Shown one piece after another: positions 7,988 to 17,264 of a stretch of DNA of 64,000 nt. The stretch lies in assembly GCA_963925895.1 (NCBI GenBank), contig CAWUVH010000004.1, positions 62,001-126,000 on the forward strand, in the 5' to 3' direction. The stretch is from Eutrophovita sp913057845. Its GTDB lineage: Bacteria > Pseudomonadota > Gammaproteobacteria > Burkholderiales > Eutrophovitaceae. Position 1 is the stretch's first letter. Every line of letters begins with the position of its first letter. The notes below the pieces were generated by a model. The model ran no database searches. It was not told where the DNA came from and worked only from the letters and a program-made list of their open reading frames with translations. The position numbers were made by a program, and so were the translations under genes.

Positions 7988-9826
7988 ATGTATATCTTAG
8001 GAATCTCCGCGTTCTACCATGACAGTGCCGCTTGTTTGCTTAAAGATGGTCAAATCATTGCCGCCGCACAGGAGGAACGCTTCACTCGCAAGAAGCACGA
8101 TGCCGGATTTCCAAGCAACGCGATTGAATATTGCTTACGTGAAGGGGGGGTGGGTGCTAGTAAAATTGACAGCGTAGTGTTCTATGAAAAACCGTTCGTA
8201 AAGTTCGAGCGGCTACTGGAAACCTACTTTGCATTTGTTCCCAGAGGTTTTAAAAGTTTCGTATCGGCAATGCCGCTTTGGATTAAAGAGAAGTTATTTC
8301 AAAAAAGTCGGTTGATCAAGGAACTCTCTCTAACGCTAGGTGTTTCAATCAATTGGGGTGAGCGTTTGTTATTCTCGGAGCATCACCTTTCACATGCCGC
8401 CAGTGCTTTCTATCCTTCTCCGTTTGATGACGCTGCCGTTCTAACGATTGACGGGGTGGGCGAGTGGACGACGACCTCCTGGGCGGTTGGTTCTGGTAAG
8501 GAACTTAAAATTATCAAAGAAATGCATTTTCCGCATTCATTGGGTTTGTTGTATTCAGCATTTACTTATTACACAGGATTTAAGGTTAATTCAGGCGAGT
8601 ATAAAGTCATGGGTCTTGCTCCCTATGGGACACCGATATACGCGGAACTAATCAAAGAGAAACTTATCCACATTGCAGTCGATGGAAGCTTCCAGATTGA
8701 TATGACGTACTTTGACTACGCCACTGGATTGACCATGACGAATAAAAAATTTCATACTCTCTTCGGGGGTCCACCGCGTTCTGCAGAGACTGAAGTGACA
8801 CAACGTGAGATGGACTTGGCGGCCTCTATCCAAAAGGTAACTGAGGATATAGTTTTACTTATTGCAAAGAATATAGCCCAAGAAACTGGTCAAAAGAATT
8901 TATGTCTCGCTGGAGGTGTTGCGCTTAATTGTGTGGCTAATGGTCGTTTAGTGCAAGAGAAGATATTTGATCATGTATGGATTCAACCGGCAGCTGGTGA
9001 TGCGGGTGGTGCTCTGGGCGCAGCGTTGTCGGCATGGTATTTGCATTTTGCCCAGCAGCGTAGTTCTGTCTCTTCTCGTGACGGTATGTTGGGTTCGTAT
9101 CTTGGTCCGAGCTTCACCGATGAGGAAATCGAGACTCAATTGATAACGAGTGGCGCCACATTTCACAGGTATCAAGTAGATGAATGTCTAGAAATTGTCA
9201 CAGACGCGTTAGCGGAGGAAAAGGCTGTGGGTTGGATGCAAGGAAGAATGGAGTTTGGTCCAAGATCTCTAGGTGCGCGCAGTATACTTGCTGATCCGCG
9301 TTCGCCGATGATGCAAAAAAAATTAAACCTCAAGGTGAAATATCGAGAAAGTTTTCGTCCGTTTGCGCCAAGTGTTTTGCGTGAATATGTGAAGGAGTGG
9401 TTTGAGTACGAAGGGGATAGCCCGTATATGTTGCTCGTGGCTGATGTGAATGAGTCTAAACGTCGGATTATGACAAAGGAAGAGGGGGACTTATTCGGCA
9501 TCGCCAAGCTAAACGTCTGTCGATCTGAGGTGCCAGCTGTGACGCACGTTGACTATTCGGCACGGCTGCAGACAGTGCATCCCGATACCAATCCACTCTA
9601 TCACGCACTGATTACTAAATTTCACGAGAAGACAGGTTGCCCGATGTTGGTGAATACGTCATTCAATGTGCGGGGAGAACCGATTGTCTGTTCGCCCGCG
9701 GACGCATTCAAATGTTTCATGGGTACTGATTTAGATGTACTGGCAATAGGGAGCTACGTGCTCTTCAAAGAGGAACAGGTTGGCGTACCTCGATCACATT
9801 ATGAAACGCAATACGCACTCGATTAG
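7988..9826 (+). CDS. Carbamoyltransferase (NodU/CmcH/SxtI family)
   Basis: 612-aa enzyme predicted to transfer a carbamoyl group from carbamoyl phosphate, through a carbamoyl-adenylate, to a hydroxyl or amine on a small molecule. The N-terminal Kae1-like ASKHA domain (about 1-365) contains GISAFYHDSAACLLKDG, the metal-binding HHLSHAASAFY and GEYKVMGLAPYG. The C-terminal carbamoyltransferase domain (about 390-600) has MEFGPRSLGARSILADPR and NTSFNVRGEPIV. The family includes NodU, TobZ and saxitoxin SxtI. It is the last gene of the SxtJ/K/I-like cassette. No biosynthetic genes are adjacent, so the acceptor is unknown; a cell-surface glycan or lipid is a guess prompted by the two membrane partners. 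Confidence 0.92.
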   Translation: MYILGISAFYHDSAACLLKDGQIIAAAQEERFTRKKHDAGFPSNAIEYCLREGGVGASKIDSVVFYEKPFVKFERLLETYFAFVPRGFKSFVSAMPLWIKEKLFQKSRLIKELSLTLGVSINWGERLLFSEHHLSHAASAFYPSPFDDAAVLTIDGVGEWTTTSWAVGSGKELKIIKEMHFPHSLGLLYSAFTYYTGFKVNSGEYKVMGLAPYGTPIYAELIKEKLIHIAVDGSFQIDMTYFDYATGLTMTNKKFHTLFGGPPRSAETEVTQREMDLAASIQKVTEDIVLLIAKNIAQETGQKNLCLAGGVALNCVANGRLVQEKIFDHVWIQPAAGDAGGALGAALSAWYLHFAQQRSSVSSRDGMLGSYLGPSFTDEEIETQLITSGATFHRYQVDECLEIVTDALAEEKAVGWMQGRMEFGPRSLGARSILADPRSPMMQKKLNLKVKYRESFRPFAPSVLREYVKEWFEYEGDSPYMLLVADVNESKRRIMTKEEGDLFGIAKLNVCRSEVPAVTHVDYSARLQTVHPDTNPLYHALITKFHEKTGCPMLVNTSFNVRGEPIVCSPADAFKCFMGTDLDVLAIGSYVLFKEEQVGVPRSHYETQYALD

Positions 9827-10452
9827 GGATTTTTTTGCTAGCCCTCCGTGTGCACTTAATGTTGGAGCTTTAAGTCACCTTTCAAGCGCCTCACAGCGAT
9901 GCAAGTCAGCATGCGCAACTGCGCCCCTTTCCTGAGGACCATGTTGCGCGCTGATGAAGGCGCAGTCATTAGAGAAAAAAGGCCTTATGCGATGGGTGTC
10001 AAATGCCGATCGCCACTCGTATATTCGAATTATACGAACTTTAGATTCATGTTATTTAAAAGCTACAGATTTTTGACGTCAATAGTTCGTTGCAATGTAA
10101 TGTGCTATCGTTTGCCTCGCTAATGTACTAGATGGGCCCTCAAATACTCTGGCTCAACGCTAACCGCTGTTAAAATTAGCTATTGCTTTCATTGGAACAT
10201 CAAGCCAGTGAGCTTAAAGTCCTATTTGTAAATGATAAGCCAAGAAGCGGAAGATCCCCATAAATATTGAGTAGCAGTTCCGCGTGTGATTTATAGCGTT
10301 TATTTAAATTCATGCCCTTTACTCGTAAATTAGACTTGCGGAAAACTATAAAAGTACCAATAAAATTCTCATTATCAAGTGGGGTTGCTTGGTTTTTTTT
10401 ACCCGTACAGTTTGTTTCAATTTTTGTTTTATAACGATTAGATTTTATAACT
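9827..10452. other. Long spacer between carbamoyltransferase and sulP
   Basis: About 620 bases with no convincing gene. Open frames here (a 74-codon forward and a 104-codon reverse one overlapping the start of sulP) lack ribosome sites and recognisable sequence. Contains the inverted pair ACTGCGCC (9919-9926)/GGCGCAGT (9959-9966) and the palindrome listed separately at 10017. Confidence 0.5.
10017..10037. promoter_or_regulatory. 21-bp palindrome, possible operator
   Basis: Arms TCGTATA and TATACGA are perfect inverses around the near-symmetric centre TTCGAAT. The size and symmetry resemble a dimeric repressor site. It lies about 415 bases before sulP with no adjacent regulator gene, so its target is uncertain. 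Confidence 0.4.
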
Positions 10453-12018
10453 ATGTTTGAATTCCGAATAAACCAAGTAGTGTCCCTTAAGAATGATTTG
10501 TTATCAGGTCTCACTGTCGCTCTGGCTTTGGTACCCGAGGCTGTGGCATTTGCATTCGTTGCTGGCGTTGATCCTCTAGTCGGTCTTTACGCGGCCTTCA
10601 TGGTGGGTTTAATCACGGCATGCATCGGAGGTAGGCCGGGTATGATCAGTGGTGCGACTGGTGCATTGGCTGTAGTTATGGTCACTTTGGTTGCGGTACA
10701 CGGGGTGGAATATCTCTTTGTTGCTGTGATTCTTATGGGCATATTGCAAATCACCGCAGGTTTGCTGAAGCTTGGTAAGTTTATTCGGATCGTGCCTTAT
10801 CCGGTGATGCTTGGATTTGTGAATGGACTAGCGATCGTCATCTTTTTGGCGCAGCTCAGACAGTTTGGCGATGACAATAAGTCGGGTTGGTTGTCCGACA
10901 CGTTCCTAGAAAATTCTATTATTGATGTGGCCTGGCTTCAAGGATCAGACCTTTACTTATTGCTTGGTCTCGTGTTGGTCACGATGTTGATCATTCATTA
11001 TCTACCACGACTGACAACTATGTTGCCATCGTCGCTAGTTGCGATCGGAGCGGTTACAGGTTTGGTTTGGGGCTTTGACCTAGACACGAAGGTCGTAGGT
11101 GACGTGGCATCGATCAGCGGTGGGCTACCTACTTTTCATCTTCCTGTTGCCCCATTGAGTTTTGACACGCTACTGATTGTGTTGCCTTATTCCATTATTT
11201 TAGCGGCCATCGGTTTGATTGAGTCGTTATTAACGCTGCGTTTGATTGATGAGATTACTGAGACCCGAGGTCACGGGAATCAAGAGTGTATAGGTCAAGG
11301 TGTTGCCAATACGGTAACTGGATTTTTCGGTGGTATGGGTGGTTGCGCGATGATTGGTCAAAGCATGATCAACGTTAATTCTGGAGGGCGAGGAAGGTTA
11401 TCTGGGATCAGTGCTGCACTTTTTTTATTACTGTTTATTCTTATAGCCTCGCCACTCATTGAGCAAATCCCATTGGCTGCGTTGATCGGTGTAATGTTTA
11501 TTGTGGTGATCGGAACATTTGAGTGGTCAAGCTTTAGGATCATCGGCAAAGTGCCGGTGAGTGATGCCTTAATTCTAATTACTGTATCAGCAGTTACCGT
11601 AATCACGGATTTAGCATTCGCTGTTATCGTGGGGGTCATCATTTCCGCTTTGGTTTTCAGTTGGGAGCACGCGAAATATATTCGCATCGAGTCTCGTGAA
11701 GATCATAAAGGATCGACCGTATATGCAGTTACAGGACCATTATTCTTCGGTTCGGTAGCATCATTCTTAGAGCGTTTTGATCCAAAAATGGATAATGATG
11801 ATGTCGTCATTGATTTCGCTCGATCTAGAGTGGCAGATCATTCGGGGCTCGAAGCAATTGATAGCTTGGCTGAGCGTTATGAAAATGCCGGTAAAAAGTT
11901 ACACCTTGTACATTTGAGCCAAGATTGCAGACGGCTGCTGACACGTGCTGGAAATTTAGTCGAAGTAAATGTTATTGAGGATCCTAAATATTTTGTCGCT
12001 AAGGATAGTGTTGGCTAG
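10453..12018 (+). CDS. SulP/SLC26 family anion transporter
   Basis: 521-aa inner-membrane transporter. The SulP signature region appears at the N terminus (LALVPEAVAFAFVAGVDPLV and GRPGMISGATGALAVVM, about residues 22-84), followed by about a dozen helices, and a cytoplasmic STAS domain from about residue 415 to the end (VYAVTGPLFFGSV, VVIDFARSRVADHSG). SulP proteins carry sulfate, bicarbonate or dicarboxylates; nothing adjacent fixes the substrate. Lacking a carbonic anhydrase or sulfate assimilation neighbour, I leave it generic. No clear ribosome site precedes the ATG. Confidence 0.9.
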   Translation: MFEFRINQVVSLKNDLLSGLTVALALVPEAVAFAFVAGVDPLVGLYAAFMVGLITACIGGRPGMISGATGALAVVMVTLVAVHGVEYLFVAVILMGILQITAGLLKLGKFIRIVPYPVMLGFVNGLAIVIFLAQLRQFGDDNKSGWLSDTFLENSIIDVAWLQGSDLYLLLGLVLVTMLIIHYLPRLTTMLPSSLVAIGAVTGLVWGFDLDTKVVGDVASISGGLPTFHLPVAPLSFDTLLIVLPYSIILAAIGLIESLLTLRLIDEITETRGHGNQECIGQGVANTVTGFFGGMGGCAMIGQSMINVNSGGRGRLSGISAALFLLLFILIASPLIEQIPLAALIGVMFIVVIGTFEWSSFRIIGKVPVSDALILITVSAVTVITDLAFAVIVGVIISALVFSWEHAKYIRIESREDHKGSTVYAVTGPLFFGSVASFLERFDPKMDNDDVVIDFARSRVADHSGLEAIDSLAERYENAGKKLHLVHLSQDCRRLLTRAGNLVEVNVIEDPKYFVAKDSVG

Positions 12019-12140
12019 CCTGATGGGGTTAGATAAGACGTGACGTGGCAGCTTGAAGTGTCAGTTCTGCATTTTTAACCACGGGAGGATTTGAGCCTCG
12101 CCGGTACTTTAATCCCAGATGAATGTTATAAAAATCGCCT

Positions 12141-12180
12141 CACCTAACTGGGATATCATAGCCCGTTAGGACGTTAGGTG
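12141..12180 (+). promoter_or_regulatory. Leader hairpin with alternative pairing upstream of icd
   Basis: CCTAAC at 12143-12148 can pair with GTTAGG at 12165-12170, giving a 9-bp stem (CCTAAC-T-GGG with CCCGTTAGG, one bulged T), or with a second GTTAGG at 12173-12178, giving an outer stem CACCTAAC/GTTAGGTG. The two pairings are mutually exclusive. It lies about 80 bases before the isocitrate dehydrogenase start and lacks a U tract. Confidence 0.4.
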
Positions 12181-12258
12181 GCCGCGCAAGGTGATGTAGT
12201 TGACCTCTAGGGAGGTGGGCAGGTTTATTTGGTTTTTTTATTAAGGGAGTAATCCAGT

Positions 12259-14478
12259 ATGGCTGGTAATAAAGAGATGGATATTGTTTACACGATCGTT
12301 GATGAGGCACCCGAGCTTGCGAGTGGTTCTTTTTTGCCCATCATTCAGGCATTTTCTTCGCATGCAAATGTCACGGTCGGAACTAAAGATATTTCATTGG
12401 CGGGGCGAATACTTTCTGTTTTTCCTGAATCTCTAAATGACTCTCAGCGCCAGTCCGACGACCTCCAGGAGCTTAGCGGCATGGTTACACGCCCATCAGC
12501 AAACGTTATCAAGTTGCCGAATATATCCGCATCCGTGCCACAACTAAAAGCGGCGATTGCCGAGTTGCAGCAACAAGGTTTTGGTATTCCAAATTACGCA
12601 GACGAGCCAACTACTGATGCCGAGAAAGACGCGCGTAAAAAATACGACTCATTGAAAGGGTCCGCAGTTAATCCTGTTTTAAGAGAAGGCAACTCTGACC
12701 GTCGCTCTGCGAAGGCTGTGAAAGAGTTTGCGAAGGCCAACCCCCATGCTATGGGCGCTTGGGAGAGGACATCGAAGACGCACGTTGCCTCAATGCCAGG
12801 TAACGATTTTTACGCAAACGAGAGCTCCGTGACTATTGATTCGGCTCAGTCAGGTATTGCTAGAATCGAGTTTAGGCCGACTCACGGGGAGGCCCTTACG
12901 TTAAAAGATAATCTCTCATTAACTAATGGCTCCGTAGTTGACGCGACGTTCTTAAGTGTAAAAGCACTCCGTGGTTTTATAGAAGCCGAGATCGAAAACG
13001 CAAAACAAAATCAAGTGCTTTTCTCGATACATCTTAAAGCTACGATGATGAAGGTCTCTGACCCCATTCTTTTTGGTCACGCAGTCTCGGTTTTTCTAGG
13101 TCCCATCTTTGATAAATACGCTCTGAAATTTACGGATCTTGGTATTAGCCCGAATGCGGGTCTTGGGGATGTTTTGAGTCGTTTGGCTGATGAGGTCGAG
13201 ATTCTTGCTGAGATCAAAGCGTGCTTAACAGCTCGTCCAGCGTTATACATGGTTGATAGCAATAAAGGAATAACGAACTTGCATGTACCTTCGGACGTCA
13301 TCATTGACGCATCTATGCCTGCCGTGATCAAAGCCGGCGGTAAGGGATGGGGGCCAGATGGCAAGGAATATGACGTCAAGTGCGTCATTCCAGATAACTG
13401 TTATGCGCCAGTTTATGATGAAACCATCAAGTACTTCAAAGAGACAGGGGCGCTTGATCCTTCGAGCTCTGGTGCTGTTGCTAACGTAGGATTGATGGCG
13501 CAAAAGGCGGAAGAATATGGTTCACATCCCACTACTTTTGAAATGCCTTCTGATGGAATGATCAGGATGTTTGCGGCAAATGGTGATTTGCTTCACGAAC
13601 ATACTGTGGAGCAGGGGGATGTGTGGCGCGCTTCGGTCACGCAGAAGGCAGCTATTGAGGATTGGATTAAATTAGCAATTTCAAGGCAGCAAGCAACTCG
13701 ATCTCATGCCGTATTTTGGCTTGATGCTTCACGATCTCATGATGCTCAACTTCTGGCTTATGTGAAGCCGGTCCTAGAGTCTGAAGGGGTAATAGATAAT
13801 TTCGACATTTTGGCTCCTAGAGAGGCAACGCGGGTCACCTTAGAGACCATTCGTAAAGGTGAAAACTCTATTTCCATTACAGGTAATGTATTGAGAGATT
13901 ATTTGACTGATTTGTTCCCTATTTTGGAGCTTGGTACTTCTGCGAAGATGCTCTCCATTGTTAAATTAATGAATGGTGGGGGTTTATTTGAAACAGGTGC
14001 AGGAGGTTCGGCTCCGAAGCACGTGCAACAGTTGCTTGCGGAAAATCACCTAAGATGGGATTCGTTGGGTGAGTTTTGTGCTTTAGGTGAAAGTCTCATG
14101 TTTTACGCGGATATTTCTGGAAACCAACGTGCAAAGATTCTGGGGCAAGCTGCTGAGGCGGCAACACAACAAATCTTAAACAATAATCGCTCTCCGTCTC
14201 GAAAATCCGGGGAGGCGGATAATCGTGAGAGTCATTATTACTTTGCGATGTATTGGGCTGAAGCGCTGGCAGACCAACCTGATGACAAAGAGATGGCTTC
14301 ACAATTTAAAAAGGTATTCGATAGTTTACGATTGAATGAAGAAAAAATTATTGAGGAGCTCCGCGGTGCTCAAGGCGGAAAAGTAGACGTCGGCGGCTAT
14401 TATCACCCTGATGTTAAAAAAGTAGCTCAGGTGATGAGACCCAGCCCAACGCTTAACGCAATTATCAACGCTATTTAA
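12259..14478 (+). CDS. icd: Monomeric NADP-dependent isocitrate dehydrogenase
   Basis: 739-aa type II isocitrate dehydrogenase, which oxidatively decarboxylates isocitrate to 2-oxoglutarate with NADP+ in the TCA cycle. Length and sequence match the monomeric family throughout: IVYTIVDEAPELASGSFLPI at the start, the NPVLREGNSDRRSAKAVKEF substrate-binding segment near residue 138, FGHAVSVFLGPIFDKY, and the metal/substrate region VDSNKGITNLHVPSDVIIDA. It is unrelated in sequence to E. coli homodimeric Icd. The AAGGGAGTAA ribosome site is good. The long upstream spacer has a hairpin that could control expression. Confidence 0.96.
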   Translation: MAGNKEMDIVYTIVDEAPELASGSFLPIIQAFSSHANVTVGTKDISLAGRILSVFPESLNDSQRQSDDLQELSGMVTRPSANVIKLPNISASVPQLKAAIAELQQQGFGIPNYADEPTTDAEKDARKKYDSLKGSAVNPVLREGNSDRRSAKAVKEFAKANPHAMGAWERTSKTHVASMPGNDFYANESSVTIDSAQSGIARIEFRPTHGEALTLKDNLSLTNGSVVDATFLSVKALRGFIEAEIENAKQNQVLFSIHLKATMMKVSDPILFGHAVSVFLGPIFDKYALKFTDLGISPNAGLGDVLSRLADEVEILAEIKACLTARPALYMVDSNKGITNLHVPSDVIIDASMPAVIKAGGKGWGPDGKEYDVKCVIPDNCYAPVYDETIKYFKETGALDPSSSGAVANVGLMAQKAEEYGSHPTTFEMPSDGMIRMFAANGDLLHEHTVEQGDVWRASVTQKAAIEDWIKLAISRQQATRSHAVFWLDASRSHDAQLLAYVKPVLESEGVIDNFDILAPREATRVTLETIRKGENSISITGNVLRDYLTDLFPILELGTSAKMLSIVKLMNGGGLFETGAGGSAPKHVQQLLAENHLRWDSLGEFCALGESLMFYADISGNQRAKILGQAAEAATQQILNNNRSPSRKSGEADNRESHYYFAMYWAEALADQPDDKEMASQFKKVFDSLRLNEEKIIEELRGAQGGKVDVGGYYHPDVKKVAQVMRPSPTLNAIINAI

Positions 14479-14504
14479 TTATTTGACGTAAAGGTTTGGT
14501 CGAT

Positions 14505-15542
14505 ATGAGTGCAACGGGAAAACGAGTCATACTTTCAAGCAGACCAGTTGGGTTGCCGACACTGGATAATTTTTCTTTCGAATCATTTTCCACACCACAT
14601 CTGACAGATGGTCAGGTGCTTGTCAAAGTCGCACATTTCTCTCTCGATCCATACATGCGTGGACGCATGGATGATGCCCGATCTTATGCACCACCAATTC
14701 AAATTGGAGGCGTCATGGAAGCAGGGGCGGTTGGGTGTGTTGAAGCGAGTGCTTGTCAGGGGCTTGAAGTGGGGGACTGGGTTTATGGTCGCATGGGATG
14801 GACTGATTTAGCAGTGATTGAAGGTGGACTAGTACAAAAACTGCCTATTTCAATAGAGCCAAAATCTCTGGCGCTGGGAGTGCTTGGTATGCCCGGTTTT
14901 ACAGGTTGGTGGGGCTTAACCCAGCACGGTAGACCTAAAGCAGGAGAGACACTCGTCGTTGGCGCTGTCACGGGGCCTGTTGGCTCAATGGTTGCGCAAC
15001 TTTCGAAAAAACTTGGTCTCAAGACAATCGGCATTGCAGGCTCTGAAGAGAAGTGTGCACTGGCCGTAGACAAGTTTGGCGTTGATCACTGTTTAAACCA
15101 CAAAAGTTTTAATACGGCGGAAGCACTGAGTGCTGCGCTTGAAGCGGTTGCCCCTGAAGGGGTTGATATTTATTTTGAGAATGTAGGTGGAAAACTATTC
15201 GAGGCCGTTATACCAAGGATGAATGAGCATGGTCGCATACCGGTTTGTGGGATGATCAGCTGGTATAACGAGGGATCGATGGGAACTGGTGCCCGAACAG
15301 AAACCTTATCAACGCCGCATTTGTGGAGAAATATTCTTGTTCGAAAACTCTCGGTGAATGGTTTTATTATTTCTGATCATTGGTCAAATTATCTGCAGTT
15401 TGTGCGTGAAATTGAGCCGTTAGTCGAATCAGGGGCACTTAAGTATCTTGAAGATGAGGTGGCAGGGATTGAGAAGGCCCCTAGCGCTTTTATTGGCCTA
15501 TTACAAGGGCGTAACTTGGGCAAGCTGGTTGTGGCGGTCTGA
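14505..15542 (+). CDS. NADP-dependent MDR-family oxidoreductase
   Basis: 345-aa cytosolic medium-chain reductase of the leukotriene-B4 dehydrogenase/CurA-like group, which reduces activated double bonds with NADPH and has no structural zinc. Visible features: the N-terminal LDPYMRGRMDD typical of the group, the Rossmann segment TLVVGAVTGPVGSMVAQLSK (about 146-165) and YFENVGGKLFEAVIP. I preferred the ATG preceded by AAAGG over an in-frame TTG nine bases upstream. It starts 26 bases after icd and ends six bases before tadA, so it is probably co-transcribed. Confidence 0.9.
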   Translation: MSATGKRVILSSRPVGLPTLDNFSFESFSTPHLTDGQVLVKVAHFSLDPYMRGRMDDARSYAPPIQIGGVMEAGAVGCVEASACQGLEVGDWVYGRMGWTDLAVIEGGLVQKLPISIEPKSLALGVLGMPGFTGWWGLTQHGRPKAGETLVVGAVTGPVGSMVAQLSKKLGLKTIGIAGSEEKCALAVDKFGVDHCLNHKSFNTAEALSAALEAVAPEGVDIYFENVGGKLFEAVIPRMNEHGRIPVCGMISWYNEGSMGTGARTETLSTPHLWRNILVRKLSVNGFIISDHWSNYLQFVREIEPLVESGALKYLEDEVAGIEKAPSAFIGLLQGRNLGKLVVAV

Positions 15543-15548
15543 AGCGGG

Positions 15549-16016
15549 TTGGATCCTTCTGTTTTGTTTAACAACGATCATGTCTTCATGGTGCAAGCTT
15601 TAACGCTAGCTAAAGAAAGTGCGCTGAAAGGAGAAGTACCCGTCGGTGCTATTTTAGTTAAAGATGGACAGGTAATCAGTCAATCTGGAAACTCTCCAAT
15701 TTCATCATTAGATCCCACTGCCCACGCTGAGGTGAACACACTGCGTCTCGCGGCAAACATAATGGGAAATTATCGCCTTGTAGGAACAACGTTATACTCA
15801 ACATTAGAGCCTTGCGTCATGTGTGCAGGGGCCATCATGCAAGCAAGAATTTCTCGATTGGTTTTTGGGGCGTATGATCAAAAGTCCGGGGCCTGTGGCT
15901 CAGTGATTGATTTATTTGGGCACGAAAAATTAAACCACCACACTTCGGTGCTGGGAGGTGTAATGCCTACTGAGTGTGCTGAGGTACTGCAAACATTTTT
16001 TAAAATTCGGCGTTGA
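15549..16016 (+). CDS. tadA: tRNA-specific adenosine deaminase
   Basis: Deaminates adenosine 34 to inosine in tRNA-Arg(ACG), an essential wobble modification. 155-aa cytidine-deaminase-fold protein with the zinc motif H59-A-E61 (HAEVNTLRLAA) and PCVMC (Cys89, Cys92); Glu61 is the proton shuttle. The start is a TTG: homology to the E. coli N terminus (HEYWMRHALTLAK versus HVFMVQALTLAK) requires residues upstream of the first internal ATG. Overlaps the operon end of the oxidoreductase by a six-base gap and is followed four bases later by the L,D-transpeptidase. Confidence 0.95.
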   Translation: MDPSVLFNNDHVFMVQALTLAKESALKGEVPVGAILVKDGQVISQSGNSPISSLDPTAHAEVNTLRLAANIMGNYRLVGTTLYSTLEPCVMCAGAIMQARISRLVFGAYDQKSGACGSVIDLFGHEKLNHHTSVLGGVMPTECAEVLQTFFKIRR

Positions 16017-16020
16017 AATA

Positions 16021-16500
16021 ATGTTTTTAAAAATAGATATCAAACAGCAAACGCTCAGCATAAGCGATGCGCCGAATGAGCCCGTCATTAAACGTTGTCT
16101 GGTGTCAACATCCAAGTTTGGCGTCGGAGAGACGTACAACAGTTTTAAAACTCCGAGAGGCGTGCATTGTATTCGCGCAAAGATTGGTGTAAATCAGCCG
16201 ATTAATACCGTGTTTATCCGCCGTAGACCAACTGGGGAAATTTTCAATACCTCGCTACAGGCCATGAACCCAGATCGTGATTGGATGTTAACTCGAATAC
16301 TTTGGTTGTCAGGAAAGGAAGTGGGGGTCAATCGCCTGGGTTCGGTGGATACCATGCGACGGTATATCTATCTTCATGGGTGTCCAGATGGGACTCAGTT
16401 AGGAGCGCCGGGCTCGATCGGATGTATTCGTATGGCCAATTCAGACATTGTTGAATTATTTGACCGAGTTTCAGTGGGCGATATTGTTGAAATTAACTAA
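16021..16500 (+). CDS. L,D-transpeptidase (YkuD domain)
   Basis: 159-aa protein with the YkuD catalytic signature HG-x14-SIGCIRM (His119, Cys135, Arg137). Such enzymes form 3-3 cross-links in peptidoglycan or attach proteins to it. No signal peptide is seen: the N terminus (MFLKIDIKQQ) is hydrophilic, like several short YkuD proteins of beta- and gammaproteobacteria that lack one, so its export route is unclear. I used the ATG right after the tadA stop. Co-transcribed with tadA. Confidence 0.88.
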   Translation: MFLKIDIKQQTLSISDAPNEPVIKRCLVSTSKFGVGETYNSFKTPRGVHCIRAKIGVNQPINTVFIRRRPTGEIFNTSLQAMNPDRDWMLTRILWLSGKEVGVNRLGSVDTMRRYIYLHGCPDGTQLGAPGSIGCIRMANSDIVELFDRVSVGDIVEIN

Positions 16501-16519
16501 TTTAATGAAGGAATATTAA

Positions 16520-17260
16520 ATGAGGTTACAAGGGAAAGTATCGATCATTACTGGCGCTGGTCGAGGTATTGGTCATGCGACAGTTGAAAAATTTTTAGCT
16601 GAAGGGTCGATTGTTATTGCCTGTGACATAGATCCTTCACTCATCGAGCAAGTTAATGCTGAGATCAAAGCCGCAGGTGGCATTGGTAGGGCGCTCGTGG
16701 TCGATGTCACGGATCCCGTTGCGATTACTCAAATGATCGACTCAGTCATCACGGAGTATGGCCAGGTCGATGTCCTTGTGAACAACGCGGGTATCGTTCG
16801 AGACGCTCGGATGATCAATATGTCGGAAGAACTGTTTGATGACGTGATTAATGTCAATCTCAAAGGGACGTTCAATTGCGCCAAAGCGGTTTTCCCTTAC
16901 ATGATGGAAAAGCAAGCCGGCGTGGTGCTTAACGCGTCTTCTATCGTAGGTATCTATGGCAATTTTGGGCAAACCAACTATGCCGCAAGTAAATTCGGGG
17001 TTATTGGGATGGCGAAAACATGGGCGCGCGAATTTGGTCGATTCGGCATCAGAGCAAATGCGGTTTGTCCTGGAATGATTAATACTGAAATTCTGAAAGA
17101 TGTACCAGAAACCGTGCTTAGTAATATTATTTCAAAGATTCCACTTGGACGACTAGGTGACGCTTCCGAGATAGCAAATACATATGCATTTCTTGCCTCA
17201 GATGAGGCAAGCTACATCAATGGGGCTGTTATTGAAGTTGGTGGTGGCGCAACTTTGTAG
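16520..17260 (+). CDS. SDR family oxidoreductase (FabG/PhaB-like)
   Basis: 246-aa classical short-chain dehydrogenase, probably a 3-oxoacyl thioester reductase or related. Has TGAGRGIG (about 11-18), NNAG (88-91) and the catalytic Ser140, Tyr154, Lys158 (QTNYAASKFG), plus an ending typical of FabG-like enzymes (INGAVIEVGGGATL). The true FabG lies in the fatty-acid operon at the right end, so this is a paralogue of unknown substrate. AAGGAATA ribosome site. It converges on queF with only four bases between stops. Confidence 0.88.
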   Translation: MRLQGKVSIITGAGRGIGHATVEKFLAEGSIVIACDIDPSLIEQVNAEIKAAGGIGRALVVDVTDPVAITQMIDSVITEYGQVDVLVNNAGIVRDARMINMSEELFDDVINVNLKGTFNCAKAVFPYMMEKQAGVVLNASSIVGIYGNFGQTNYAASKFGVIGMAKTWAREFGRFGIRANAVCPGMINTEILKDVPETVLSNIISKIPLGRLGDASEIANTYAFLASDEASYINGAVIEVGGGATL

Positions 17261-17264
17261 TGAT

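Noticed and set aside
9899..10123. 74-codon forward frame after the carbamoyltransferase
   Set aside because: Starts inside an inverted repeat, lacks a ribosome site and has biased composition.
10200..10514. 104-codon reverse frame before sulP
   Set aside because: It overlaps the start of sulP by 62 bases, has no ribosome site and low-complexity composition; nothing in it is recognisable.
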